Assembly (NCBI RefSeq): GCF_051014685.1
Contig: NC_135056.1
Location: 2,914,001 to 2,978,000 of the forward strand
DNA: 64,000 nt
Origin: Ptiloglossa arizonensis
Taxonomy: Eukaryota; Arthropoda; Insecta; Hymenoptera; Colletidae
Direction: 5' to 3'
In this document: piece after piece, positions 49,496 through 63,175 of the stretch
Layout: each line of letters opens with the position of its first letter
How positions within the stretch are numbered: the first letter of the stretch is position 1
Notes under the pieces: generated by a model
Told to the model about the DNA's origin: nothing
Databases searched by the model: none
The model's input: only the letters and a program-made list of their open reading frames with translations
Translations under genes and position numbers: made by a program

Positions 49496-49943
49496 TGTAG
49501 CGGCTAGCCGTACGCTTTGACGAAACGTCTGGCGTGCAAGTAGCTAGTGTAACCATATCAAAAACCGATAACATTCCTTTTCGCACACGTTCCCATAACA
49601 ACGCATGAGACTCTTTCCGCTCCCATAACAACGCATGACACTCCATACGACAGACCGCTGATAACCGAAATTCCTTTTGCATACGTTCCCATAACAACTC
49701 ATGAGACTCTTTCCGTTCCCATAATGACGCACTCCTTACGTAACGCAGGACACTCGGGACAAGAACAGATATAAAAACCCGACACATAGGAGACAGATCA
49801 GTCTTGACCCGTGATTAGATCCGCACGAATCTGTGACCAAAGGTACCGCAATTAAAGTGTAATACAAAAGAAAATAATAAAGAGTTCGATCTCCCGTTGG
49901 AGATCAACATTTTTTCTATCAAATCCTTAATTATTACGTGACA
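49496..49943 (+). mobile_element. LTR (solo or part of a decayed element), 448 bp
   Basis: The block begins TGTAGCGGCTAGCCG and ends ATTACGTGACA, so it has TGT...ACA ends. A TATAAAAA box lies at about 49771 and an AATAAAG signal at about 49876. The U3 part holds three or four copies of a CCCATAACAACGCATGA-type subrepeat (49588-49730), which explains the repetitive minus-strand open frames there. The five bases on each side do not match, so target duplication is not shown. Confidence 0.6.
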
Positions 49944-51149
49944 CTAGCATGGTTTATGGCTCGCGCGTCAACGAAACCTATTTGTGAGGAAATATATTTT
50001 TCGGAACTTTCACCAGGCATGTTTTACGTAGCTTTCCTGTCGCTGCTTCGATAGTTAATTGCAGGCGTCACAAACCAAGGGCTCTGGAAGTCATGTGAGG
50101 CCCAGAGGGCTGCAAACGGTTAGTCACGCGCAGCAAGCCTGAAGGAAGCCCTGCTACGTCACCAAACTTCCTCGCTCCCCACTCGACCTGGCTGTTAACG
50201 GCTCGTGATCGATCTCATAGATCGGTCGAGCATTGGATGTGTTTGCACGAATGATGTAGCGTCTAATAACCCTTCTCGAAGGACCACCTTCCCCAATGGA
50301 AGGACACGATACACAAATGGAGTTGACAGTAAAGATGTAACTCGAAGGACCCTGTCCGATTCGAGGAGTTCTCAATGTTAATGAAGAACTACGAAACCTT
50401 GATGATTCGTAGATGTAACGATCGAAGGAACTAACTCAAGGGCCGTCACTCAGCGCAGACGTCACCTCGGTACACCCTACTACTCCCGAGTCAAGGGTGG
50501 GAGGCAACGCGCCACTGACCAATCGCGACGGGCCCAAGGCCTCACAGGGGCTGATGACGCCCGTTACAAGAGTTCGAAGGTGGGAGGCGTTGTGACGCGG
50601 AACAGGGTCTCCAAATCACACAGACCCGGGCTGGAATTTCCCAATACGTGGAGACCCCACCGCGGGGCCTCACAAAGACCCCACGTGCCGGGCCGTGCCA
50701 GGAGCACCCGTGTCCCTCGCGGAGCAGCGTTTATGACGGGCAATAGCCAACAGTTGTCCAGTGCCCCGGGATGCACGTCGAGAATTTCTATGGTCGTCGA
50801 CAGGCCCGGTCCGTAGCCATTTCTACGATTTGCTAAAGAACCCGAAGCACATAGGCCTGCCATAAACCGCAGCTGCAAGCCTCTACACTGGCCTTTCCGA
50901 AAAAGCGCGAAAATCAGCGCTAGGAATAGGCAAGGGTGAGGGAAGCTAGGCTCGATACAAGAAGAAGAAACGAGTCTTCGAGGAAGCTTTTTTGTGACGA
51001 GTTTCTATCGAGTGAAGTTCACGCCAGTGTCAGTCCAGTATTCGCAAATCTACATTCATCTGTGTATAGCCCGACCAAATAAAACGCCGTGATCATAAAA
51101 CGATACTGTGCACGCGGTTATTTGTCGCAACCCATAACGACGTACGACA
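49944..51149 (+). mobile_element. GC-rich LTR-like sequence
   Basis: From about 50040 to 51149 GC content is high. The 3' part carries AATAAAA at about 51080 and ends GACGTACGACA, an LTR-like ending. Its true start is uncertain. No gag or pol domain was found; the open frames at 50154 and 50564-50878 show no known domains. Confidence 0.45.
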
Positions 51150-51157
51150 TCCTTCAT

Positions 51158-51297
51158 AATATTAAAAAGATCTACCTTATTGTTAAACTGTGAAAATATT
51201 AGTAAAATAATATTAAAAAGATCTACTTTATTGTTAAACTGTAAAAATATTAGTAAAATAATATTAAAAAGATCTACCTTATTGTTAAACTGTAGCA
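51158..51297 (+). repeat. 51-bp tandem repeat, 2.7 copies
   Basis: AATATTAAAAAGATCTAC followed by (C/T)TTATTGTTAAACTGT and ATTAGTAAAAT repeats with a period of 51 bases, starting at 51158, 51209 and 51260. There are one or two changes per copy. Confidence 0.95.
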
Positions 51298-52023
51298 GTT
51301 GTGTTCATTATGGTGTGTGATAGCTCACTAACGTCAATTACGAAACTTCCATACTTGAAATAATTTATTTTGTAGGGAAAACATTAACAAATACTGTTAT
51401 ATTGTCTAATTTATAAGTATGTATCTCCGATTTGACATGTTCGAAATTAGAATTTGTTTAAAATTGTTATGTTGCAAAAACGACTTTTCATCCTTCCTAG
51501 ATATATACGTATCGTATCGATCGATCGACAATGACCCTATAACCAGAGTGCAATAACCTCTAATGTGGAAAAAAATCTCACAATCGATCCGACTACTGGT
51601 TATTACCGTCACACGTTAAAAATATGAACATATATTCGGAATAGATAAAAGAATTTTATTTACTAATGAGGTAGAGTGGCGACCATATATGTGTGTACTC
51701 TGTGCTCTATTTTCTTCGGAGGATTGGAAAGTTTCTGATATTACGTTTTTGAATAATCTTAATCTTACTTTACAAGTTAACAGTAAGATTTTCGTTTATC
51801 TTACAAATACGAGGAATTCGTAAATATTTTTATCGTAAATATTTTATTTATCGAGTTACAGCTTCTGGAACAACGCAATGGATACTTATCTACGCTGTGA
51901 TAATAGTTATTAGTTAAATCATAATACTAAAACTAAGGAATCGTTGAAATTATATAAGACGTATTATAATTATATGCGTGGTAATTATTTGCATATATAT
52001 ATGTACATATGTATGTTAATAAC
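51298..52023. other. Gene-free AT-rich stretch
   Basis: No coding signal or repeat end was recognised. Confidence 0.4.
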
Positions 52024-52670
52024 TTAAGGGGGTATTCCTGTCTAGAATTTTAAAAAATCGATTTTTTTTATTGCTCTCTCTTACAGTATATGTCGTTGAA
52101 AATATGTCTGCAACAGGATTTGTTTGAATTCATAATATTTACGAAGAGCACAATTGTCAGTTGTAACGGACCGATAAGTAAAAATTTAAATACGTTTTTC
52201 TTAAAACCTCATTTCTTGAACCGATATGCCCGATATTTCAAGTTATATAGTACTTCACCGATTAACTTTAAATTTTCACACAAGTTTCAGCAGACGTGTT
52301 GTTATCGCATGAACTATGATTTTTAAAAAATGTTTATTCTTTCGTATTTTTTTGACACGTTATAGATTTCATTTTTTATGGTCACACAATAGTCCTATTT
52401 ATACGAAACAAGATGTCATTTTCTTTTCTTATTTCAGATTGAAGGTACGATCGAAATCTTGCAACCAGCCATATACTTTTCTTTATAATATTTTTTTCAA
52501 CCAAATACAGTTGATGTAATTTTTATTATTTTTGGTTTAAAAGAATAATTTTGTGTAGTTTAAATGTTGGTGAACATGTATGCCATAACCCATACATAAC
52601 AAAGTTTACTTTTTTTTCAATCCTGAAAAAAGTCGAAAAAGTCGCATTTTAAACAAGAATACCCCTTTAA
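52024..52670. mobile_element. piggyBac-type MITE, 647 bp
   Basis: TTAAGGGGGTATTCCTGTCT at the left is mirrored at the right by the reverse complement starting TTAAAGGGGTATTCTTGTTT, both beginning with the TTAA target. The interior is AT-rich and non-coding; the open frames at 52090 and 52316 carry no known domain. A related end is at 9471. Confidence 0.7.
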
Positions 52671-53210
52671 TTCGGTTCCAGAGGATGGGATCAAGGTGGT
52701 TGAATTTATATTTGTATTTGTTACTAAATGCAACTCGAAACATTACAAATATTCTAAATAGTTTACGCTGAAGTCAATTAAATATAGGTAAATAGAAATG
52801 ACGAAAGAACAAACACGATAGTTTTTCAAATTTAAGCACAGACTGTAAAAAGCTTGCAAAACTGCATATGTTACACCACATATTTATGTAAATTACGTAG
52901 TATTAATTATGATATATAATTTTATTTCGGATCTCCTTTTCAAGATTACAGATGTAGTTTTCCATCGGTCCTTTAGGTGTTATAACACTCACAACCTTAA
53001 GGATGCATTAAAACAAAAACCTACAGAGTGAATCAACTTGGACTGACTGATGTAAAGTGCATATAAATAAATATTAACACGTTCTTGCACTGGGTATGTA
53101 GTCGTTACAAATATTCATGAAATTCTTTATAATCTGTAAAAAGAAGAAAATAATAACAAACTCTACAAAAATTGCAAATTTTTAAAAACAGTCTGTCAAA
53201 GTTGAGCCAC
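52671..53210. other. Gene-free stretch
   Basis: No coding signal was found. TTGAGCCACCCTATATAAC at about 53199 resembles a mariner-type MITE end, without a partner. Confidence 0.35.
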
Positions 53211-54900
53211 CCTATATAACACGCCCGTTCTTTTGTTCCTCTCGCTATGGTGCTCCCTGATATAAAGCCTAAGAAGTTCTCTCGATATGAACTATCCAGA
53301 ACCCGACCGTATGAAGCTTTTGGGCATAGATCTCCCAAAACACTGCCCAAATATTCCCCGTAACCAATAAGATATATGTTTATATATAGTTATATGGTTA
53401 TATAAGATATATGGTTATATGACCTGCATATAATCCTATTAAACGCGGAAAAATCCCATCACAATGATAGTTCCAATTTCAAAATTAGCAAGGCAATAAT
53501 AATTACGAGGAAAGCTGATTGTACTTTAATATATAATAATAACATAATGAAGATTGGAGAAAACATCCAAAAAGTAAAAATAGAACAAATACCTTACACT
53601 TGATACCCAACTAGCGAATATAAAAAGTTAACATAGATCACAAGGCAATAAAAGATACCATTATTAGTATACTATAAACAATAGACTGGTGTTCTTTAGG
53701 TTTGGTAGGTTTACACGAAGTAAGGAAATATACGAAGTAGGTTTATTCGATCTATTTGAAGTTGGATTATCTCGTCGAGAGCGTTTCTCGACGAACAAAT
53801 TAGCATTATCAGGATCGTTGGAAATATAAATAATCAAATTGGTTTGATCGTAGATGTGTATTTGGTCACACTTGACTGTCGAAGCGGACTCCTTGGTTGT
53901 AAACAGAATGATTGTTGACTGAAAGAATTACGTTCACGGTATATGTTAGAAAATGTATGTATGATCACGGAATGTTGTTTTTTTTTATTTACTTGCTATT
54001 TATATGGGATTGATGTGTGTTTCTATTGGTAAATCCGTTTGTCGGAGAAGTGGACATGATTGTGCACGATTCGGTTGATTTTGTGTCGAAAGAAGGGAAA
54101 ATGTGGAGTAGAAATTTCTCCTTCTCGATTTCGACACGGAGTTCTAGAAAGCGTTGTTTATAAAAATTGGAAGTTTGGAAAAAGGTCCTTATTTGCCTTG
54201 CAAATATTTGGCAGCTGTCCAAAAATCCCAAGTTTGGTCATCGTCGACCGTAATGACTAGTTTGGAAAATTAAAAACTGTGCGCCGATCAGAAGCATTGT
54301 TCAACAGTTTTGTACGCAAGCTAATCTTGTCATAAATTGGTGAATTCCAAGAACTCGCACAGACCGAGTGCATGTTTCAATACTAGGCTACAACTTCACA
54401 TCGAAGAGAACAGACGACATTTCAGCCTATAACAATTCATCATCACCCAGAAGGATGTAACTACCTTCAGAAGTCTCGCTCAACTCCATCGAACAACGGA
54501 CCTTATGCTTTGAAGGGCCAAAGCGAATCTAGCAATGGTATCAACGTCTCCTAGCTACCCAAAACTCGACCGTGTGAAGCTTTTCAGCATGGACCTTCCA
54601 AAACACCGTCCGAACATTCTTCGTTAATTAATAAAATAACGTAAGCCTACCAAACGCTCGAATAAAGCAGTCTGCATCTTGAAATCAACCTCTTGGCATA
54701 CCGTTATTTTGCCATCTTACGATCGAAATTGGTGAAATCTTCCTTTACCACGTTGCGGCTCTGAACATTTTATAAAGTTAAATTATTAGTTGTGATTGAT
54801 GATCGTTGCGACTTTCACCAACCAATCATTACTTTAACTCTGACGGCTCCGCACTTGGATGAGGTTCGAATTCTTCTTTAGTTAGCGAAACAGAGGAATT
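53210..54900 (+). repeat. LTR-element debris with two copies of one segment
   Basis: The segment at 53296-53365 (ACCCGACCGTATGAAGCTTT onward) recurs at 54558-54625 (ACTCGACCGTGTGAAGCTTT onward). 54767-54850 matches 29790-29880. Between them are GC-richer, non-coding sequences. The pattern fits broken LTRs of one family; boundaries could not be fixed. Confidence 0.5.
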
Positions 54901-55018
54901 CGTCCCGTGATACTATCTATGACCTCATTCTCTTCCCGTTGTGCTTTAGAGCAACATCTAGAGTGCACAAATTATCGGGTTTGTGAAAATTAATATTAAC
55001 CAACTTCTATAGTGGTCA

Positions 55019-56120
55019 GTGATAATGTCTACAAGACGAAATATAGACAAAATTGAGAGACTAACCAAGAAATTGGCAAGAATTGAGAAGAAAATAGATA
55101 AAATGCAGAAAGACGGAATGATATCACCGGAGGAGGAAAGCATAAAGGAGAGTGTTAGCACGGATGACTTTGTAGAGATCGCTAAAGAAAATGGTAAAAA
55201 AAAAATTGAAATAATAACAAGTGCGAATTGAATCGTTAAATAAAGGCAAAGAACGCTATTTGAATTTGCACACGTGGCAAAACAAAGTCAAAGCCTTGTT
55301 AAAAGCCTAGAAAGAACTTTCCGATTGAAAGTAGAGCCGGTTTAAAAAAGATGTTCCTACACAAATAGTGGAGCATTGAGTTTTGTAATTCAAAATTCCG
55401 TCTTTGTTAAAAAAAAGGACGCACTGTACCCCGGATGTAAACCCTATTTCAGCTTCGTTTACTCTTTGTTAGGTTGTCAGTATCGATGAGAAGAATCGGA
55501 AAGGCCGCGTATCGCAGCTCTAGTTCATTGCATTGTTAAGGATTTTTGTGTTTTGAGTTGGCGCCCTGGACAGACTTCATTTTTATTCTGTTCCTTTATG
55601 CTTTCCAACTCGTTAAACCATATTGCCCCATTCGTCAACTGGGAATGAATTCACCAGCTGCCCAGCACCCACCAACAAGAAAGAGGGATTGGCATATGTT
55701 GGCAAGCGTTTAGTGCAAGCCAAATCAGACAACTTTGAGCCCCAAATAAGAAGACAGGCCGGAAAATTTACTTTGCTTGAGAAATAAATAGGAAACTACC
55801 TTTTGTAAAAGGTAACTACCTTCGGTACATTTTATCATTATACATTTTATCTACTCTTTCATAGTCGCTAGAGAAAATAATAATCGATTCTGTTTCCGAA
55901 ACGGACTCGAAAAAGAAAATATAGATCCGAATATTGAAAAAATCGACGTGAAAATAATTGAAATTTTAGGAGGAAATTCTACAGAATCGGGGACATTAGA
56001 AATTGTACAATATTCTGCTCTTAGCAAACGATAAATACATTGGTAAGGATACGAAGGAGAAACTTCTGAAAAGGTATAATAAACTAATAGGTCTGGAAAA
56101 CCTGATCTTCAACCTGGAAT
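55019..56120 (+). pseudogene. Possible gag-like remnant of an LTR retroelement
   Basis: A frame at 55025-55231 encodes a Lys/Glu-rich coiled-coil-like product (MSTRRNIDKIERLTKKLARI). Near 55565 a TGGCGCCC matches the start of a tRNA-Lys primer-binding site for 8 bases. Near 55900-56110 broken frames read KIIEILGGNSTESGTLEIV and LENLIFNLEFGAASYVDS, which resemble capsid regions of insect gag proteins. The assignment is tentative because each piece is short. Confidence 0.35.
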
Positions 56121-56199
56121 TCGGGGCAGCTTCGTATGTCGACAGCTGAAGCAAAACAACTATATGAAAGAGGAATAAGACTAGGCGCCTCCCGACGTA

Positions 56200-56500
56200 G
56201 CATGACAGCCTCCTATAGAACACTATAGGACCGTGTCCTGTGAGGTGGCGACCACCCTGTTGGGACTTCTGTTGAATTTGTTGGTGGACTTATGTGCGGC
56301 TTATTGTACAGTCGCTGCAGGTCCAACGAGCGAGGAGGGTCCTGACAGGACGCGAGATTGAAGTCCTTAGACGCCAATTCTGGTAATCTATCCCTCTGCA
56401 AACGTATAATGTCGCAGAAAGAGGAACGGGAGCGTGAGGTCGCGACTGTGGGCTCTGCACCCAAGAACAGCCGGGTGCGGGATATCCCATACTTCTCTTG
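56200..56500 (+). pseudogene. R1-type LINE 3' end fragment (tentative)
   Basis: The plus strand reads LCKRIMSQKEERERERE-like residues near 56395-56440, which resembles the C-terminal FCExVMxxKEAAERERE motif of R1-clade ORF2. Composition is GC-rich compared with the flanks. The minus-strand open frames here are shadows. Confidence 0.35.
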
Positions 56501-57530
56501 AAGTCATCCCAAGAGGTTAGAGAAGGTTTAGGAGAGAAAAAAAGAAGACAGCTGTCAGCTCACAAATTTTTCCTGGTAATTTTGAAGCAAAAATAAGTAG
56601 ACACATATCTGAACTTTTTTGGCATTGCTCATTATTTACAAAGATATTTAACATTTCATTTCTTTAATTTCGTCTTATATGTAACTTTTTAACAGCACGG
56701 CTGTAACGGCCAAGATGAATAATACGCTCGAATCTCGTAAGAGATAATAATGTTTTTCTTTATTTTTATTCAATTTTTCTTTATTTTTATATATTCTTTT
56801 ATTTTCATATTATATTTTTAGCCCGGTTTTTATTTATTTTGTACAATACCTCAAATGAAAGGCAACGTAAAAATATGAAAAACATAGATTTTCAGCAACA
56901 TGAACATTTGATAAATGCTAATGCACATTTCGCTTTTCGTATTTTTTGATTTTGGCGGGTTCCTAGAAATACATTCCCTAATTCACTACTAATAATCAGC
57001 GTTGATTTTTGAGAATACGATACGATAATTATGGTATGCTACAAAATTGATAAGTAAAAGACCATTTTTTTTTAATGTCAATCAAATATGTTTTCCGAAA
57101 TATGTTCCTAGAATTGGTGAGGATAAGACGAACCGTGAAGCTGGGCGAAATGCAGACAGTAGACTCGGCACTATTTGTATTTATGTATATTAAGTTTTAT
57201 AATTAGAATTACTGTACACTAGGAAAATTATCAATAAAATGAAGTTTATTAATAATAAGAGTATATGTATGAGGTTAAAGTGACTAAATATAATTTAGAC
57301 TAGCAACGTTATTGACAACGACTCGTTAGAATAACTCTCGTCCAGAGATACATTGCTCTCTTTTATTCAGAACGACGGCCTCTTTTATGCACAAGCATTT
57401 TTGGGCCTACGCGATTTCAATCAGGAAGACAGGATCCACTTCGTATCAGTATTGCCGGAAAAACTCCACTGTACCATCAGTTAACCCTCTTCTGTCATTC
57501 TTTCGTTATTCACGATCACGACTCGCGACC
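56501..57530. other. Gene-free stretch
   Basis: AT-rich to 57300, then somewhat GC-richer to 57530. No domain was recognised. Confidence 0.35.
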
Positions 57531-57534
57531 TCTC

Positions 57535-58060
57535 GTGTATTTACCGCCAACATGAAGTCCCGTGGCAGAAATGCGGGGAAAGTAGAAGGGATACACCTAT
57601 TCTCGCGCACACATTCAATTCTAGTTCGCTATTCGTTGCGGTAAGTACAGACAGATATGGACTGACTGGAGAAGGTAACGAGATAGAAAGAGAATGAGAA
57701 ACATGCGGCAAGCAGAGCCCCATTGACATACATAGATGTAACATATCATTATTATACAATAGTTATATCTAATACAGGACAACAATTTTTGCTGGTTTTT
57801 ACAATATGCTAAGAAAGCATTGGTTATATAATTACCAGTAGAAGTAAGTAAAATTCTTTTAAGGAAGAAAAATAATTTAATAAAAATTTAATTTAGAAAT
57901 AAATAAAAATGAATTTTCATTCATTTCAAAAGAAGTTGTATAAAGTGTGTGGCACATAACTGCCGTCACGATTTTTCAGGCACTTCCAATAGTCGTCTGA
58001 TGAAAAAATGTTTCAAATAAAAGTTAATCAGTTTCTGTAAGCTACAAATTTATATATAAG
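57535..58060 (-). repeat. Inverted repeat, left arm (~525 bp)
   Basis: The reverse complement of this block matches 59265-59790 over its whole length at roughly 80 percent. Landmarks include GAACTAGAATTGAATGTGTG, TTTTACTTACTTCTACT and AGTGCCTGAAAAATCGTG. The outer edges stop together near CGGTAAxxxAxxC. Open frames at 57387 and 57541 fall in it and differ from those of the other arm. Confidence 0.85.
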
Positions 58061-59264
<1,204 letters not shown>

Positions 59265-59790
59265 TTTAAATTTAGAGCCGACCAGAAACTGATTAACTTT
59301 TGTCTGAAACATTTTGTCATCAGACTATTGCAAGTGCCTGAAAAATCGTGGCGACAGTTGTGTATCACACACTGTGTAGAACATCTTTTGAAATGAATAA
59401 AAAATTCATTTTTATTTATTTCTAAATTATATTTTTATTAAATTATTTTTGTTCTTGAAAGGAATTTTACTTACTTCTACTAGTAATTATATAATCAATG
59501 CTTTCCTAGCATATTGTACAAAAACTAGTAAAACTTGTTATCTTGTATTAGGTATAACTAATGTATAATAGTAATATGTTAAAATTACGCTAATGGAGCT
59601 TTGCCTGCCGCGTGTTTTTCATTATCTCGCTCTGTCTCGCTACTTTCTTCGTCAGTCAGTCTACATGTGTCTATAACTGCTGTGTCGAATAGCAAACTAG
59701 AATTGAATGTGTGCGTGAGAATAGATGTACCCCTTCCACTTTTCTTACATTCCTGCCACGGAACTTCAAGTCAGCGGTAAGGAATACATG
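59265..59790 (+). repeat. Inverted repeat, right arm (~525 bp)
   Basis: This block matches the reverse complement of 57535-58060. It ends about 340 bases before the first coding exon of the nucleoporin gene and so lies in or next to its promoter. The plus-strand open frame at 59711-60049 begins inside it and is not supported as a gene. Confidence 0.85.
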
Positions 59791-60133
59791 GGTTGATCGC
59801 TTGCAAATTAAATATTTTAAAAAGTATTATGCGATCAGCAGTAGATTATGCACAGTACATCTTGCCGCTACAGTAACTCCATCTAGCGTTTCAGCTGTGC
59901 AACAATTAGTAGCTAGTCGAGAAAAGAAGGAAATGTGTTCAGCGTGTTGTATTCCATTCCATTGGAAATTAATGTTGGCTCGTGTATGTATGCACAGATA
60001 TACGCGTCATTTAAGACGGTTTTACATATATGAAAATTTCATATTGTGATATGTGTATGTATATATTGTGATGAACGTCTTGTGATAAACATATATAAAA
60101 ACAAAAAAGTGTATTCTCTTACTGTACAATTTT

Positions 60134-63100
60134 ATGAAAAATATGTCGACGTTTACATTCGGAACATCTTCAGCATCGAACAACACAAATTTCGGATTTG
60201 GGCAAAAGTAAGTATATGTAATCTTACAGTTTCATATTAATCCTTATATCACAAAATCAAACAGGATAATATCAATTTTTCTGACAAAATTTAAATTTTC
60301 CTTAACAAAAGTATATTAATAATTCATTATAATTTGTTAGACCAGCAACAGGTTTTAATTTAACTAATACACCTTTTGGTACAACTGCACCTGCATCTAC
60401 TTTTGGTACTTCCTCAATACCAACGACAACTACTGGTCTTAGTTTTGGATTCAACAACACACCCGCAACCTCAACACAAGCACAATCAAGTGGTTTGGCT
60501 TTAGGATCAAATATAATTACCACTACTAGTGCTACTAGTTTGTTTCCAGCTCCAACTACTTGTTCATCTTTATTTAGTAATCTTACTTTTGGTACACCTA
60601 CAGCAAGTACTAGTTTAACATTTGGTGCTCCGCCTAATACATCATCGACTGGAGGTATTAATTTAGTGCACCTACTATTACAAGTACATGTAAAATATAA
60701 TCTTCATTTTATTTCTTAATACTATTGTTAAAAGTATGTATGTATAATGAGTAACAGAAATATTTATAATCTCTTGATTATTAATTTTGAACGATCAATA
60801 TTTATTTATAATGCACTTTTTGAAGTTCTTATAAAGAAAATTATATGTTGGAATAACTAAACTACCAAAATAATATAAATTTCATTACAAAAGTACACGT
60901 CAATGAAACAAAAATAGAAATGTAAATAAACTCTAACAATATAGGCATAATAATATGCCTCCAGTAGTTACACCTTCCAAATTATAGGAAAAATATAATT
61001 ACTGTGTTAATCATTAATGTTTGGTTGGACCTCCCTTACATTTTATATTTTTCTAATGATTCAGCATACTATGTACTACTTTTTTTGTACATATTTCTTC
61101 AATAATGTTGTAAATTTTCATATTTTCGTTAAAAATTTTGACGTAGTGTTTCCAAGACATTTGAAGTTTTATATAGGATCCATTGCTTTATAGTATGAAT
61201 TGTATGCTTAGGGTCATTATAGCACTGAAAATAATTATTTTCTATTTGTAATTTAGTTACAGTCAATGACAAGTGACTCTGTAAAATGTTTAACTACAAT
61301 GTCTTGTCCATTATGCAATCGATGAAAACTAAATTACCAACACTATTGGCAACCATATAGTCTCATAACATAATTTCATATGATTTTTATAATTAATAAA
61401 GAACTTTTAATGTCATTAAAATCTTTTCTCCATAAAATTCTTTTAGAGTTTTTTGAGGACATTTATTTATTAAAACACTTTAAAACAAATACCAACAACT
61501 TTGGACCACGTAATTTTAAATTTTCTTTTATTTATTTAATTATTGCTCTTTCTTTGTGAGTTTTGTTGAAATTACTTCTTATTGTTTATTCACCGCACTT
61601 CCACTTACTTGAATATACTTCATTGTGTATTATACACTTAACTTACTTTTTACTAATTTCGGAATCTGTAAATATAATTTTCTTTTGCTATGTCAATTAT
61701 AAATTGATTTTTCATCAGATAAAGAAATTTTTCATCTCACTTTCTTATACAAATTTACTGTGACAATATGATCCTGTGAATTAACACAATGTATACTATA
61801 TAAAATAAGATCACAATTCAAAGCAGAATAAACTAATTGTGATATGGTTTACTGAAATTTCTGCTTTTGTTATATTGAAGGGTTCTTTTGCAATAAAGTT
61901 TATATTATTTAAAAATTTTAGTTATTGCAACATATAACACCCTGCTTGAAAACTTCGAAAAGTATATTATATATTAAATATTGATTGTTTAAAATTAGCC
62001 ACTGATGGAGTATGAATACTTCTTTGATTCACCATACATATGCAATATTATGTATCCATAGCATCACTTTTTGGTGGATCTGTTATTGGTAGTGGTTTGT
62101 TAGGATCAAAACCACTTACTAGTACTAATACTACAACTGCTACAAATAAAGGACTAGGAGGTTTAGGTGTGTCTGTAAGCAATAGAGGTCTTTCACAAGG
62201 AAGTAGTAGTCCAGTAACTGCTAAAGATAATATTTGGCCACCAGAATTAATGCAGACAATAGATAAATTCAAGTAATTGATATATAAAATATTAAAGAAG
62301 ATAAATGCATTAGAATCGAATAAAAGTTACTCAGTACATATTTTTAACCAGGCAGTTTGTCAAAGAGCAGAAGGTATTGTCTTCAGATATAGCAAGAGGT
62401 TCTGCGAGACCATTAAATCGATGTGCAGAAGATACAGCATTATTGATGGAAATTTTAACTACATTAGCTGGGTCTGTCCAACGAGATCGTTCTTCAGCTG
62501 ATAAATTAAAGCAAGATACAGCAAAAGCATTACAAAATGCTGAAATAGCACAAAGGACACATGACACTCCATTAGGATTACAATATGAAAACAATGCACC
62601 ATTATTATTTTTCATGGACTTAGCTGATAATTTTGAACACGATTTAATGTTATTTAGATCTCAGATTGAAACAACAGAGAAACATATACAAGCAATGATG
62701 ACTCCAAAAACTCTAACACCACAAGGTAATTACAGGTTTTTGCATTTAAAAAATTTTTACTAATTGTTTACTACTATTTTTAGAATTAACATTGGCAATG
62801 AGTAAACTTCATGAGTCTCTAGTAGCTGTTGCTGGTAAATTGCAAGGAGTGCATTCAAAAGTACAGCAACATAAGGAGCAATATCTCAATTTTAGAAAGT
62901 ATGTCTTAAAAGATAACACAAATGTTTTTGAAGATATTAAAGCAGATGGAAAAATATCTCGAAATAATATTGGGAAGATTACAAGTGGCCCAACTCCATT
63001 TGGACCAGGTAACTAATAAAAAAGTTGCTGACTACAATATATTTTGTGTATTATACTTATTGCCCAATATATTACATATTTTATGTTTACAGGAAATAAA

Positions 63101-63175
63101 GGTTTTCTTTCATCGACAGCCTTAAATTCTAGTAGACCAGCAAATTATGAAACTCGAAATCCATTAGGTAAATAA
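60134..63175 (+). CDS. Nup58: Nup58-type FG nucleoporin, 5' part (runs off the window)
   Basis: Exons: 60134-60207, 60341-60654, 62062-62272, 62352-62725, 62784-63008 and 63093-63167 or 63175. Phases agree throughout. The N-terminus MSTFTFGTSSASNNTNFGFG opens an FG-rich region spread over exons 1-3 (TPFG, STFG, SFGF, TFGTP, SLFGG). Then comes a coiled-coil region with ELMQTIDKFK, SSDIARGSARPLNRCAEDTA, a helix NNAPLLFFMDLADNFEHDL, and a second helix up to RKYVLKDNTNVFEDI. This is the layout of Nup58/Nup45 of the central channel (Nup62-Nup58-Nup54) complex, whose FG repeats form the transport barrier. An ATG nine bases further on (60143) is an equally good start. The exon at 63093 either ends at a TAA (63175) or splices at 63167; an acceptor-like TTGTTACAG at the window's last bases suggests it goes on. 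Exon 2 has an unclear 3' end. Confidence 0.85.
61010..61450 (-). pseudogene. Tc1-like transposase fragment in Nup58 intron 2
   Basis: On the minus strand, frames give VGNLVFIDGIMDKT-like residues at about 61345-61300, then a NDPKHTIHTIKQWILYKTSN segment at about 61225-61165. This covers the SANGVGNLVFIDG and DNDPKH motifs around the catalytic region of Tc1 transposases. Further pieces near 61030 read KYKM-GRSNQ, the usual end of the protein. It is broken by frame changes. Its host intron is 1.4 kb. Confidence 0.6.
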
